This document shows positions 17,467 to 25,371 of a stretch of 64,000 nucleotides of DNA, one piece after another; position 1 is the first letter of the stretch; each line of letters opens with the position of its first letter. The notes under the pieces are model-generated. The model worked only from the letters and a program-made list of their open reading frames with translations. It had not been told where the DNA came from and did not search any database. The stretch comes from Rossellomorea orangium (GTDB taxonomy: Bacteria > Bacillota > Bacilli > Bacillales > Bacillaceae_B). The position numbers were made by a program, and so were the translations under genes. The DNA lies in assembly GCF_019334305.1 (NCBI RefSeq), contig NZ_JAHWGH010000014.1, positions 620,001 through 684,000 of the forward strand, read 5' to 3'.

Positions 17467-18186
17467 TTACAATTCCAACCTCTCCCGCAGTTCTTTCACA
17501 TAGTTCCTGCTCACCGGAATCGCTTCATCAGCTCCATGAACCTTCAGCTGATACACACCGCTCCCCCATGGAATCAGTTCTTCCACAAACGGCAACTGAA
17601 CGAGATAGCTTTTGTGGACCCGGAAGAATGGGTAAGTAGCAAGCTTTGCTTCAAGATCCTTGATTGGAAGCCTGCACGTATATTTCTTTTTTTCGGTACA
17701 GATGAACGTTTCCCTCTCCTCCCGGAAAATATAGAGGATGTCTTGAGGGCTGATGAACACTATTTTGTCCTCATCCTGAACAGCCAGTTTCCCCAGGGAA
17801 GGACTTTCCCTGGTCTCAGTTTCTATCTTCACCAGGGACTTTAACCTCTCCATCGTCTGGGCAAGCTGACTTTCTTCAAAGGGCTTCAACAAATAGTCCA
17901 CAGCTTCTACCCGGAATGCTTTAAGGGCATAGTCAGGATAAGCTGTCGCGAATACGATTTCCGGCTTGTGCTTCATTTTTTGAAGGGTTTCAGCAAGATC
18001 CACCCCGCTCATGCCGGGCATCTCTATATCAAGAAACAGGACATCTGGATTTTTAGTTAATATGACCTCCAGCCCTTTTTCTGCAGAACTTGCTTCTCCA
18101 ACCACTTCCACCCATGGATAACCGCTCAGAAGATGTTTCATCTCTTCACGGCTATATGGTTCATCATCGATGATCGCGACTCTCAT
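17467..18186 (-). CDS. lytT: LytTR-family response regulator
   Basis: The 239-aa product has an N-terminal receiver domain (acidic pocket IDDEP at residues 6-10, phospho-acceptor D53 in LFLDIEM, conserved K101). A C-terminal LytTR DNA-binding domain follows (about 130-238, LEAKLATYPFFRVHKSYLV). Its ATG overlaps the kinase stop codon (ATGA), so the pair is translationally coupled. The neighbouring cstA is the likely target, as for BtsR/YpdB-type regulators of pyruvate transporters. A role in murein hydrolase control, implied by the gene name, is less likely here. Confidence 0.92.
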   Translation of the reverse strand: MRVAIIDDEPYSREEMKHLLSGYPWVEVVGEASSAEKGLEVILTKNPDVLFLDIEMPGMSGVDLAETLQKMKHKPEIVFATAYPDYALKAFRVEAVDYLLKPFEESQLAQTMERLKSLVKIETETRESPSLGKLAVQDEDKIVFISPQDILYIFREERETFICTEKKKYTCRLPIKDLEAKLATYPFFRVHKSYLVQLPFVEELIPWGSGVYQLKVHGADEAIPVSRNYVKELRERLEL

Positions 18187-19922
18187 TCCTTCTCACTCCT
18201 TAGGGTAAATTCTACGACGGTTCCGTTTCCTGTTGATGAAGAGATCAATAGGCCGGATCCTTTTCCCATCATCATTTCCAGGCGCTTGTTCACATTGTAT
18301 AGTCCGATACCGGTTCCCGAATCGGATTCCACTGGCTCGTCCAAAAGGGTATTCATTTTATCTTCACGGATTCCAGCCCCGTTATCATCGATCCTTACGG
18401 TTACTTCATCCTCGTCCCCTGCTATCGAGACTTTCAAAATGAATCCCTCTTCCATATTCCTCATGCCGTGCTTGATTGCATTTTCCACAAGAGGCTGCAG
18501 GGTGATGGATGGAACTTGAACCTTCAGTGCCTCTTTATCAATGTGGTACACCACTTCAAGCCTGTCAAAAAAACGCGCTTCTTCAATCGCGAGATAGGCT
18601 TTCACATGTTGTACTTCCTCTTTAAGGGTGGACGTTGACTTCGTGCTCCCCGTCAAGTTCTGTCTGACGAATTGGGAAAGGGAAATCAGCAGGGTCCTTG
18701 CTTTGTCTGGATTGATTCTCGTCAGAGACACAATGACATTGATCGTGTTGAACAGGAAGTGGGGATTGATTTGTGCCTGCAATGCTTTTACTTCCGACTC
18801 TTTCGCGAGCTCTTTATGCGTATCGATTTCAGCCAGCTCCAGTTGATGGCTAAGGAGCGTCGCGATCCCTTTCGTTAATTCCATCAAGATCGGTGAAATC
18901 TCCTTTTCCGAATGAAAATAAAATTTAAGGGTTCCGACAATCTCTTCGCCCTTCAGCAGAGGTGCCATAATGGCCGCTCCGAGAGGGCAACCGCTTCGGT
19001 CACACTGGATATCCTCCCGTCCGACCTTCATCATTTCACCGGTTTCAATGACCCGCTTCGTGGCTTCGGTTTGAATCGGCCGCCCTTCATGATGGTGATC
19101 TGATGCCAATCCGACATGAGCGAGGATATGGGATGTATTTGTGATCGATACAGCAAGGGCATTCACGTCCCTCATGAGGATTTCACATGTTGCCTGAGCT
19201 GAGGTCGCATTCAACCCCTTCCTCATATATTTCACGGTACTGTCTGCCAGGCGCAGCGCTTTTTGTGACTGCGCCGCTCCCATCCGTTCTTCTTCATAGA
19301 AAACACTTTTGATGATAAGGAGGAAGATCCCCGTCCCGATTCCGTTTGCCAGGATCATCGGCCAGCCTATATCTGAAACGAGCAAGTAAGCATCGTCAAA
19401 CGGTTTAGACAAGAGAAGGATGAGTAACATTTGCATCCCTTCTGCCGCGAATCCGACAAGAAAGGCTTTCTGAGGGGAGACGAGCCTGTTCTTCTTTTCC
19501 CTCTTTCCGATCCACCCTGCGAGTAACCCGGCCAAAACCGTTGATATCCCGCAGGAGAATGCCGTAAATCCACCAAGGAAATAGCGATGGACCCCTGCAA
19601 CTAATCCCGCACCAAGACCGATCCACGGACCTCCGAGAAGCCCGGCTACCACGACTCCGATGACCCGGGAATTCGCAATCGCTTCATTCTGCTGCAGATG
19701 CCACTGCCACTTCGTATATTCTTCCTGAAAAGGATTCACAATCAGTCCTGTATATGTACCAACGATCCCAAAGAAACCAAACAGCAGGATTAGGAGAATC
19801 GTTTGGGATTTCTTCACATGGGTCCGCTTCTCGATCAGATGACGGAAGAAGCTGATCCTCGTCATTACAAAGGCAATCGTTACGATGATTCCCAGCCTCT
19901 CGACCATGGCCGCAATCAGCAT
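18183..19922 (-). CDS. lytS: LytS-type membrane sensor histidine kinase (5TM-5TMR_LYT)
   Basis: Residues 1-205 hold the multi-pass 5TM-5TMR_LYT sensor region. A GAF-like domain follows at about 225-365, with several Cys/His (for example IQCDRSGCPLGAAI). The His_kinase domain has phospho-acceptor H388 in QINPHFLFNTINV, and an HATPase domain with GTGIGLYNV is at the end. The ATG has AGGAGG 6 nt upstream. Homologous sensors (BtsS, LytS) respond to extracellular pyruvate, which agrees with cstA next door. Signal identity is inferred. Confidence 0.92.
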   Translation of the reverse strand: MLIAAMVERLGIIVTIAFVMTRISFFRHLIEKRTHVKKSQTILLILLFGFFGIVGTYTGLIVNPFQEEYTKWQWHLQQNEAIANSRVIGVVVAGLLGGPWIGLGAGLVAGVHRYFLGGFTAFSCGISTVLAGLLAGWIGKREKKNRLVSPQKAFLVGFAAEGMQMLLILLLSKPFDDAYLLVSDIGWPMILANGIGTGIFLLIIKSVFYEEERMGAAQSQKALRLADSTVKYMRKGLNATSAQATCEILMRDVNALAVSITNTSHILAHVGLASDHHHEGRPIQTEATKRVIETGEMMKVGREDIQCDRSGCPLGAAIMAPLLKGEEIVGTLKFYFHSEKEISPILMELTKGIATLLSHQLELAEIDTHKELAKESEVKALQAQINPHFLFNTINVIVSLTRINPDKARTLLISLSQFVRQNLTGSTKSTSTLKEEVQHVKAYLAIEEARFFDRLEVVYHIDKEALKVQVPSITLQPLVENAIKHGMRNMEEGFILKVSIAGDEDEVTVRIDDNGAGIREDKMNTLLDEPVESDSGTGIGLYNVNKRLEMMMGKGSGLLISSSTGNGTVVEFTLRSEKE

Positions 19923-19945
19923 GCGATCCCTCCTTTCGTTTACAC

Positions 19946-19997
19946 AAAAAAAGAAGATTCACTAAACGTTTCGTTTAATTGAATCTTCCCCTTTTTT
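19946..19997 (-). terminator. Terminator downstream of the yfkJ-I-H operon
   Basis: GAAGATTCA (19953-19961) pairs with TGAATCTTC (19980-19988), and TAAACG/CGTTTA extends the stem inside. A/T runs on both sides allow use in both directions. Confidence 0.85.
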
Positions 19998-20035
19998 ATC
20001 TTCTGATATGTCCGGGGAGTACATTTCCCCCTATT

Positions 20036-20878
20036 TTAACATGAATCGTTGTCCTTGATTGTCACGAGGGCATTGATTTCCCCGCCGATCATGATGATGA
20101 TGCCCGTCAGATAGAACCAGATCATGAGGACGATGATCCCCCCGATGCTTCCGTATGTGGCCGAATAGTTCCCGAAGCTTCCTACATAATAGGAGAACGC
20201 AAGGGAAACGAGAACCCATCCTAGGGTCGCAAAGATCGCTCCCGGGAAGGCACTTAAACACTTGATCCGTTTACTCGGAGCGAAATAGTACAGTCCAACA
20301 AATATGATGAAGAGAATGATGGGACTGATCGCCCATCTAATCCCATTCCATATGGCGAGAAATTGATCTGAAAAACCAAATTGAGAAAATAAGAAAAGTC
20401 CAATTTGCTTTCCGAATACCGGTAGTAAGAGTGCAATGACAAAAACGAGAATCATGGCGAACGTCAAAAGGATCGACATGAGTCGCGTAGCAATGAACGA
20501 TCTCGTTTCCTCTACGTCATAGGCGCGATTCAAACTCTTCACGATGGCATTCATCCCGTTGGACGCCGACCAGATCGTAGCGATGATACTGACAGACAGT
20601 AGACCGGAATTGCGGTTTGACATGACGTCCTGAAGCGTTTCCTCAATCATTGACATCGTTTCCCCGGGAGCAAAATCTCTGACCAGCCCCAAGATATCTC
20701 CCTGTTCAACCGGCAGATACGGGAGGAGGGTGACGATAAAAATCAGCAGTGGAAACAACGATAACAGAAAATAATAGGCAATTTGCGCCGCAAGGCCCGT
20801 TACATCATTCGAACTGATATTTCCAAAAAGACTTTTTGAAAATCCTTTCCATCCTCCTTTGACCGTTTCATCCGTCAT
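20036..20878 (-). CDS. yfkH: YihY/BrkB-family inner membrane protein (YfkH)
   Basis: The 280-aa product has six predicted membrane helices with family features: LAAQIAYYFLLSLFPLLIF, SASNGMNAIVKSLNRAYD and GSIGGIIVLMIWFYLTG. The family was once called RNase BN, but members are membrane proteins of unclear function. It is last in the yfkJ-yfkI-yfkH operon, as in B. subtilis. GAGGTG lies 5 nt before the ATG. Confidence 0.92.
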   Translation of the reverse strand: MTDETVKGGWKGFSKSLFGNISSNDVTGLAAQIAYYFLLSLFPLLIFIVTLLPYLPVEQGDILGLVRDFAPGETMSMIEETLQDVMSNRNSGLLSVSIIATIWSASNGMNAIVKSLNRAYDVEETRSFIATRLMSILLTFAMILVFVIALLLPVFGKQIGLFLFSQFGFSDQFLAIWNGIRWAISPIILFIIFVGLYYFAPSKRIKCLSAFPGAIFATLGWVLVSLAFSYYVGSFGNYSATYGSIGGIIVLMIWFYLTGIIIMIGGEINALVTIKDNDSC

Positions 20879-20895
20879 GCTTTCACCTCATTTCA

Positions 20896-21315
20896 TTAAT
20901 ACCCCTTAAAGGAAGAAGCAATCGGCTGACTCTCTTCATCCTGAGCAGTTAGTTCATTGGATGTTTCACGGTCGGAAAACGTCTCTTTATATGCTTCTGA
21001 TGAGTCTTCAAACGTTTCTTTCGTCTCCTCGATGATCTCTTTCACCTGAGGAGTCATCCCTTTGATTTCCTCAACCTTGTCACTGATGAATTGAATGTCT
21101 CTTGTGACCTGATCGGCGGTCGTACGCAATTTTTCGTACACTTCTCTGGATGACTCGATCAGTTGCTGAGGGTTTTTGGAGTAGGTTGAAATGTAAGTCC
21201 CGCTATTCTTTAATGTGGAACCCACTTCCTGTCGGGTTGATCTGTCCAAGAGCGATAGTAGCCCCCCTGCAACAGCACCCAGCATGACCCCTTTAAAAAA
21301 CTTATTACTTCCCAT
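20896..21315 (-). CDS. YtxH-domain protein (YfkI position)
   Basis: The 139-aa product has an N-terminal glycine-rich membrane segment (FFKGVMLGAVAGGLLSLLD). A long charged helical region follows (TTADQVTRDIQFISDKVEEIKG), typical of YtxH-like stress proteins. Its start overlaps the end of the phosphatase gene by 11 bp, and GGAGG lies 9 nt upstream. The operon position matches B. subtilis yfkI, but I did not compare the sequences. Function unknown; general stress proteins often have this form. Confidence 0.8.
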   Translation of the reverse strand: MGSNKFFKGVMLGAVAGGLLSLLDRSTRQEVGSTLKNSGTYISTYSKNPQQLIESSREVYEKLRTTADQVTRDIQFISDKVEEIKGMTPQVKEIIEETKETFEDSSEAYKETFSDRETSNELTAQDEESQPIASSFKGY

Positions 21316-21796
21316 ATGTATTACCCTCCTTTAAATGATTGTCTTTTTTTATTTTATTCAATAATCGGCTGCAGCCGGATTCCACCAGATCATACACTTC
21401 CTGAAAGTTTCCTGTGTAGTATGGATCAGGGACATCCTTATCCCTGCTTTCGTCCATCAGGTCCAAAAGCTTGAATACCTTCCCGTGATGATCACGGTCC
21501 AGTATTGTCTTCATATTCTGTTCATTGGAAGCGTCCATCGCTACGATATAATCATATTTCTTATCTTCAACATGAAATTGTCTCGCGACGAGGCCATCGC
21601 TCTTTATATTATTTTCTCTAAGAATGGCTAAAGTTCCTTCATGAGGTTTCTTTCCTACATGCCAGTCTCCTGTACCGGCTGAATCTACCTCGATCGATTC
21701 ACCAAGATTCTCTTCCTCCACCTTGGCCCTGAAAATCGCCTCTGCCATCGGGGACCTGCAAATATTTCCCAAACACACAAACAACACAGATACCAT
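21305..21796 (-). CDS. yfkJ: Low-molecular-weight protein tyrosine phosphatase
   Basis: The 163-aa product carries the P-loop C8-LGNIC-R14-S at the N-terminus and the general-acid DPYY segment (VPDPYYTGNFQEVYDLV) near the C-terminus, the complete LMW-PTP active site. It should dephosphorylate phosphotyrosine or phosphoarginine proteins. ATG 21796 (MVSVLFVCLGN) has AAGGG 7 nt upstream and fits the family start, whereas an upstream GTG would add six residues. It is first in the operon with YtxH and YihY proteins. Confidence 0.94.
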   Translation of the reverse strand: MVSVLFVCLGNICRSPMAEAIFRAKVEEENLGESIEVDSAGTGDWHVGKKPHEGTLAILRENNIKSDGLVARQFHVEDKKYDYIVAMDASNEQNMKTILDRDHHGKVFKLLDLMDESRDKDVPDPYYTGNFQEVYDLVESGCSRLLNKIKKDNHLKEGNTYGK

Positions 21797-21975
21797 GAAC
21801 AATCCCTTCCTCACGTTTTAGCTTACCTACTCATTTCCCATTCCTTAATAGTGTAAAACATTCTTCGAAAAAAATCCTCCAAGAGTCACTCATGTTCGGG
21901 GGGCTTATTGACAGGATGAAGGAATCATGGAAAGATTAATGGTAGTAAAGGTACGTCAGAAAGGACGATTCGGAA

Positions 21976-22203
21976 ATGGATTTATCTCAAAACACAACTG
22001 AAAACATCGAATTCATGGTCAATGCCATCAAAGAAAAGCTCAGAATGGTCAATGCAGGCGCCGTAAAACCTGAAGACTTTAATGAAGAAATGTATGAGGA
22101 CCTCCACGACTTATATGTAATGGTGAATCGCAAGGATCACTTCAGCCCAAGTGAAATGAATGCGATCATCGAAGAAATGGGTAGCCTTAGAAGAAAAGCA
22201 TAA
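21976..22203 (+). CDS. yfkK: UPF0435 / DUF1128 protein YfkK
   Basis: This 75-aa acidic helical protein matches the YfkK family throughout ([37 protein letters not shown]). Function unknown. It is divergent from yfkJ, as in B. subtilis. AAAGGA lies 10 nt before the ATG, and a TTGACA is present upstream at 21908-21913 without a clear -10. Confidence 0.92.
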   Translation: MDLSQNTTENIEFMVNAIKEKLRMVNAGAVKPEDFNEEMYEDLHDLYVMVNRKDHFSPSEMNAIIEEMGSLRRKA

Positions 22204-22212
22204 AGCTCCTAT

Positions 22213-22272
22213 AAAAAAAGGGGGACATTCCCACAAAGGTATGAAATACCTTGGGGAATGTCCCCTTTCATT
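22213..22272. terminator. Long bidirectional terminator hairpin
   Basis: AAAGGGGGACATTCCC and its complement, with an inner AAGGTAT/ATACCTT stem, form a long hairpin flanked by A and T runs. It sits between convergent yfkK and yfkM. Confidence 0.9.
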
Positions 22273-22280
22273 TACTTGTC

Positions 22281-22796
22281 CTATTTTGAAAGAAGCGCCA
22301 GTGATTCACGGTTGAATGCCGGAATATCATCCGGAGTCCTGCTTGTGACGAGTTGATTCCCGCATACGACGACTTCTTTATCCTCATACGTCACGCCTGC
22401 ATATTCCATATCCACCTTGATGGACTTGAAGCCCGTTGCTTTCCGTCCTTCCAGCGCTTTTGCCGTAATCAGTAATTGCGGACCGTGGCAAATAGCGAAT
22501 ACCGGCTTCTTCTCATCCATGAAATGCTTTGCAAACTTCACGAAACGGTCATCTGCACGGAGCTGATCCGGAGAGAATCCACCTGGTAATAACAGGGCAT
22601 CAAAGTCTGATGGATTGACGTTGTCGATGCTTTCATCGATCTTCACCGTTGCATCCCCCTGCTTACCCTTGACTGATTTGCCTTTTTCCTTTTCAATCGT
22701 CACGACTTCGTGACCTGCTTCTTTAAACGCTTTCTCAGGATCTGTAAATTCTACGTCTTCAAACATATCGGTAATTAACGTTGCGATCTTAGCCAT
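22281..22796 (-). CDS. yfkM: DJ-1/PfpI-family protein, general stress protein 18 (YfkM)
   Basis: The 171-aa product is a class I glutamine-amidotransferase-like DJ-1/PfpI protein with nucleophile C103 and H104 in FAICHGP, and the oxyanion-loop region LLLPGGFSPDQLR. Family members act as proteases, chaperones or deglycases; the precise activity is debated. ATG 22796 (MAKIATLITDMFEDVE) fits the family; the longer frame adds an unrelated 13-residue extension. A SigB-type promoter lies upstream, consistent with stress induction of the B. subtilis orthologue. Confidence 0.92.
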   Translation of the reverse strand: MAKIATLITDMFEDVEFTDPEKAFKEAGHEVVTIEKEKGKSVKGKQGDATVKIDESIDNVNPSDFDALLLPGGFSPDQLRADDRFVKFAKHFMDEKKPVFAICHGPQLLITAKALEGRKATGFKSIKVDMEYAGVTYEDKEVVVCGNQLVTSRTPDDIPAFNRESLALLSK

Positions 22797-22844
22797 AAAA
22801 TGAAACACTCCTAATAATGGTTTAATTTTTATCACACTTGTACT

Positions 22845-22869
22845 TTACCCTCTTGGCATAGATTAAAAC
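22845..22869 (-). promoter_or_regulatory. SigB-type promoter of yfkM
   Basis: On the minus strand, GTTTTA (22864-22869) and GGGTAA (22845-22850) are separated by 13 bp, close to the SigB consensus GTTTAA-N12-15-GGGTAT. The -35 box overlaps the end of the upstream gene. Confidence 0.65.
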
Positions 22870-24179
22870 CCTTTTTTATCCATCGTAAATTGAGAAAAGA
22901 TTGTATTCCTCTGCACTTCATATACCTCTTCCCCCACGATGTCATTGATGATCTGGATGTTCCGGTCAACGGCGAGTCCTAGATTCGTCGCCCCTGCACC
23001 GTGGGAATGCTCCAGATTCGTCACTGTATAGAAATGATGTTCACGGTCCGGTTTCTCTTTGAACTGAAGCTTATAGTTTCTCGACACCTTAAATTTCATC
23101 TCGTCTTCCCATACAATTCTTTCCTCAAATTCATCCATAAACCAGCTCGGTATATTGGGTTTATATCCCGTTGCGAGGATCACCTTATCACTTTGATAGG
23201 AAAAATCACGATCCTCCTGCCATTGACGGCAGTTCAAAACATAACCTTCTTCTTCTTGATGGATCTTATTCACTTCAGTAAGGGGCTGTATGGTAATGCT
23301 CGGTGATTGATCGCTGACTGAATGGTTATAAAGAATGTTGTAAATGTTGTTGAGGGTATCCGGATCGATTCCATTCCGGAGCTGATCCAGTGTCCCCAAA
23401 GCTTCCTCACGCTTTTCAAACGTCAATCCGTGGAAGTAATCCACATAGTCAGGGGCGAAGAATTCCTGACCGAGCTTTGACGATTCAAGCTGAAGGATCC
23501 CTTCTGATCGGGTAAGCCATGTCAGCTGGTACGAATGATTTTCCTGCTCCTTCAATAAATCGACGAATACCTCAGCGGCGCTTTGACCGGATCCCACAAT
23601 GGTGATGGTGGATCCTTCCATCGTTGCACTCTTATGAAACAGGTACTTGCTCGTATGGTGGACGTCTTCATCCGGAAGACCTTCCATCCCATCCAGGATA
23701 AGAGGCTTGCTTCCAGTCCCCATCACCACATGCTTTGCATAATAGACTTCACGTACATCCCTTAATCTGTTATCCACCTCAACCTTATAGCAGTCCCCAA
23801 CATCCGTGACCCCGATCACTTCACTATGAAATTGACAGGAACCGAGTTGCCCCACCACCCATCTGGCATAGTCATTATACTCCTGCCGCGGCATTTCAAA
23901 CTTCTGAAAAAAGAAAAATTTATATAAACGATTATGAGTATGTAAATAATTCAAATAACTGTACCGGCTCTGAGGATTCGCAAACGTCACGAGATCCGCG
24001 ATGAACGGTACTTGCAGATCCGTCAGGTTGATCAGCATCCCGGGATGCCACTGAAATTCAGGTGTCTGATCGAAAAACTTCACCTTCAGATCCGTCTTCT
24101 CTTCCATCAGGGCCGCCAAGCTCAAGTTATATGGCCCGATTCCAATCCCGATACAATCATGCATGTCTTGTCTACTCAA
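22863..24179 (-). CDS. Lysine/ornithine N-hydroxylase (IucD/SidA family)
   Basis: The 438-aa flavoprotein has FAD-binding GIGIGPYNLSLAAL near the N-terminus, NADPH-binding VGSGQSAAEVF in the middle, and the ATGYKPN motif towards the end. Such enzymes N-hydroxylate lysine or ornithine for hydroxamate siderophores. FQWHPGMLINLTDLQVPFIADLV is characteristic of the family. TTG 24179 has GGAGGA 7 nt upstream; the GTG at 24194 lies within that Shine-Dalgarno. No siderophore synthetase or transporter is in the window and no Fur box was seen upstream, so it is an orphan here. Confidence 0.88.
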   Translation of the reverse strand: MSRQDMHDCIGIGIGPYNLSLAALMEEKTDLKVKFFDQTPEFQWHPGMLINLTDLQVPFIADLVTFANPQSRYSYLNYLHTHNRLYKFFFFQKFEMPRQEYNDYARWVVGQLGSCQFHSEVIGVTDVGDCYKVEVDNRLRDVREVYYAKHVVMGTGSKPLILDGMEGLPDEDVHHTSKYLFHKSATMEGSTITIVGSGQSAAEVFVDLLKEQENHSYQLTWLTRSEGILQLESSKLGQEFFAPDYVDYFHGLTFEKREEALGTLDQLRNGIDPDTLNNIYNILYNHSVSDQSPSITIQPLTEVNKIHQEEEGYVLNCRQWQEDRDFSYQSDKVILATGYKPNIPSWFMDEFEERIVWEDEMKFKVSRNYKLQFKEKPDREHHFYTVTNLEHSHGAGATNLGLAVDRNIQIINDIVGEEVYEVQRNTIFSQFTMDKKGF

Positions 24180-24282
24180 TTGGCTCTCCTCCACATTCAG
24201 TATCTACTTTTTTATTCTTACCCTAAAATGATGGGAGGCTATCCTGTTTTGGGAAATTAATTTGTTTGGATGGGCTCGGGGA

Positions 24283-24345
24283 TTCAGCTGTTGATTATGA
24301 CTTTCATTTCAGCTGCTGATTTTCATCCATTATTCAGCAGCTGAA
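24283..24345. repeat. TTCAGCTGCTGA inverted repeat with extra half-site
   Basis: TTCAGCTGTTGA (24283-24294), TTCAGCTGCTGA (24308-24319) and its inverse TCAGCAGCTGAA (24334-24345) lie between two minus-strand genes. The inverted pair recurs at 39603-39640, so this is a dispersed small palindromic repeat. No T-run follows it. Confidence 0.75.
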
Positions 24346-24353
24346 CTCACCCA

Positions 24354-24387
24354 AACAAAAAAACCAATCCCCTCACAAGGATCAGTT
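24354..24387 (-). terminator. Terminator of the monooxygenase-methyltransferase operon
   Basis: On the minus strand, AACTGATCC and GGATTGGTT pair (two wobbles) around a short loop, followed by seven T. The stem overlaps the methyltransferase stop codon. Confidence 0.8.
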
Positions 24388-25371
24388 TTTCCTGAAAATC
24401 ATCACATACCATCCGCCTTCTTTCACAATCGGTTCCACGGACTCGACTTTAAAATCGGTTTTCCCCGCAAGGGTCTCCATCTCCTTCTGGGACGGGATCG
24501 GATAAAGGTTCTGGAATGTCATGAAGAAGCTGTTGAAAGCACTTGAAAATTGCTTTCCATGCTTAGACTTCTGCATCGGGGTCAGGACGAAGAACAACCC
24601 ATCCCCCTCGAGCCAGGTTGAGGCTTTTTCAAAAAACTTCAGCCGCTCCGATGGATCGATATAGTGAAAAAGATTGTTGGCCATGATCATGTCAAAACGC
24701 TTCTGGGGTTCATATTCATGGAGGTCCTTACAGAGGATTTCCACGTTCTGAAAATCTTGAAGGGATTCTTCCGCTGCCTTGGCGACGGCTTCATGGATCT
24801 CAATCCCGACCATTCTCTTGTCAGGATAACGGTCCCCTATTCTTTTCACATATCCGCCTTCACCACATCCTAAGTCCAGGATGGAATCAACGTTGTATTT
24901 TTTTATCGCTTTCTGTACCTTTGGAAAGGCAAAGCGTTCCAGCAGGATCGACGTCTTCGCGACGGTTGCGCCATGTACATCCGAATTAAAGTGCTGTTTC
25001 GTCTGGTTCCGCAGCAACTGAGGATAAGATAAAAGGGCCGGTATATGCAGCTCCATCATCTCTTTCAGGAGGATCCCTGAAGAATGGGGATCTTTCTTTG
25101 AAGTCGGAAGCTTCCATCTGTTTCTCGTCGTGACTTTCTCAGCTTCCACCCGTTTAAGATGCTTGATGGTGATGCCTACCTCCACCCATTGTTCAAGGAG
25201 GTCCATTTCAATGTTTCTCGAGAGGGCCACTTCCTGGATGGACGCAGGCTCTGTAAAACTGTCGAACAAGTCCATCTCGTATCCGACATAAGCATGCCAG
25301 CTGTAAAGGAACGGGACATTCTTCTTCATCCAGGTTCTTGCCCTCCATACTTTCACCATTTCTCCAATCAT
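24382..25371 (-). CDS. Class I SAM-dependent methyltransferase with N-terminal helical domain
   Basis: The 329-aa product has a helical N-terminal region (1-150) that may serve dimerisation or substrate binding. A Rossmann methyltransferase domain follows with motif I DLGCGEGGY at 166-174 and the later IMANNLFHYIDP segment. The two-domain form resembles small-molecule O-methyltransferases. Its ATG overlaps the TGA of the FAD monooxygenase gene (ATGA), so the two proteins are probably made together and act in one pathway, perhaps hydroxylating and methylating a quinone or polyketide. Substrate unknown. Confidence 0.82.
   Translation of the reverse strand: MIGEMVKVWRARTWMKKNVPFLYSWHAYVGYEMDLFDSFTEPASIQEVALSRNIEMDLLEQWVEVGITIKHLKRVEAEKVTTRNRWKLPTSKKDPHSSGILLKEMMELHIPALLSYPQLLRNQTKQHFNSDVHGATVAKTSILLERFAFPKVQKAIKKYNVDSILDLGCGEGGYVKRIGDRYPDKRMVGIEIHEAVAKAAEESLQDFQNVEILCKDLHEYEPQKRFDMIMANNLFHYIDPSERLKFFEKASTWLEGDGLFFVLTPMQKSKHGKQFSSAFNSFFMTFQNLYPIPSQKEMETLAGKTDFKVESVEPIVKEGGWYVMIFRKN

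Noticed and set aside
24195-24381. Fur box upstream of the N-hydroxylase
   Set aside because: No sequence close to the TGATAATNATTATCA palindrome is present.
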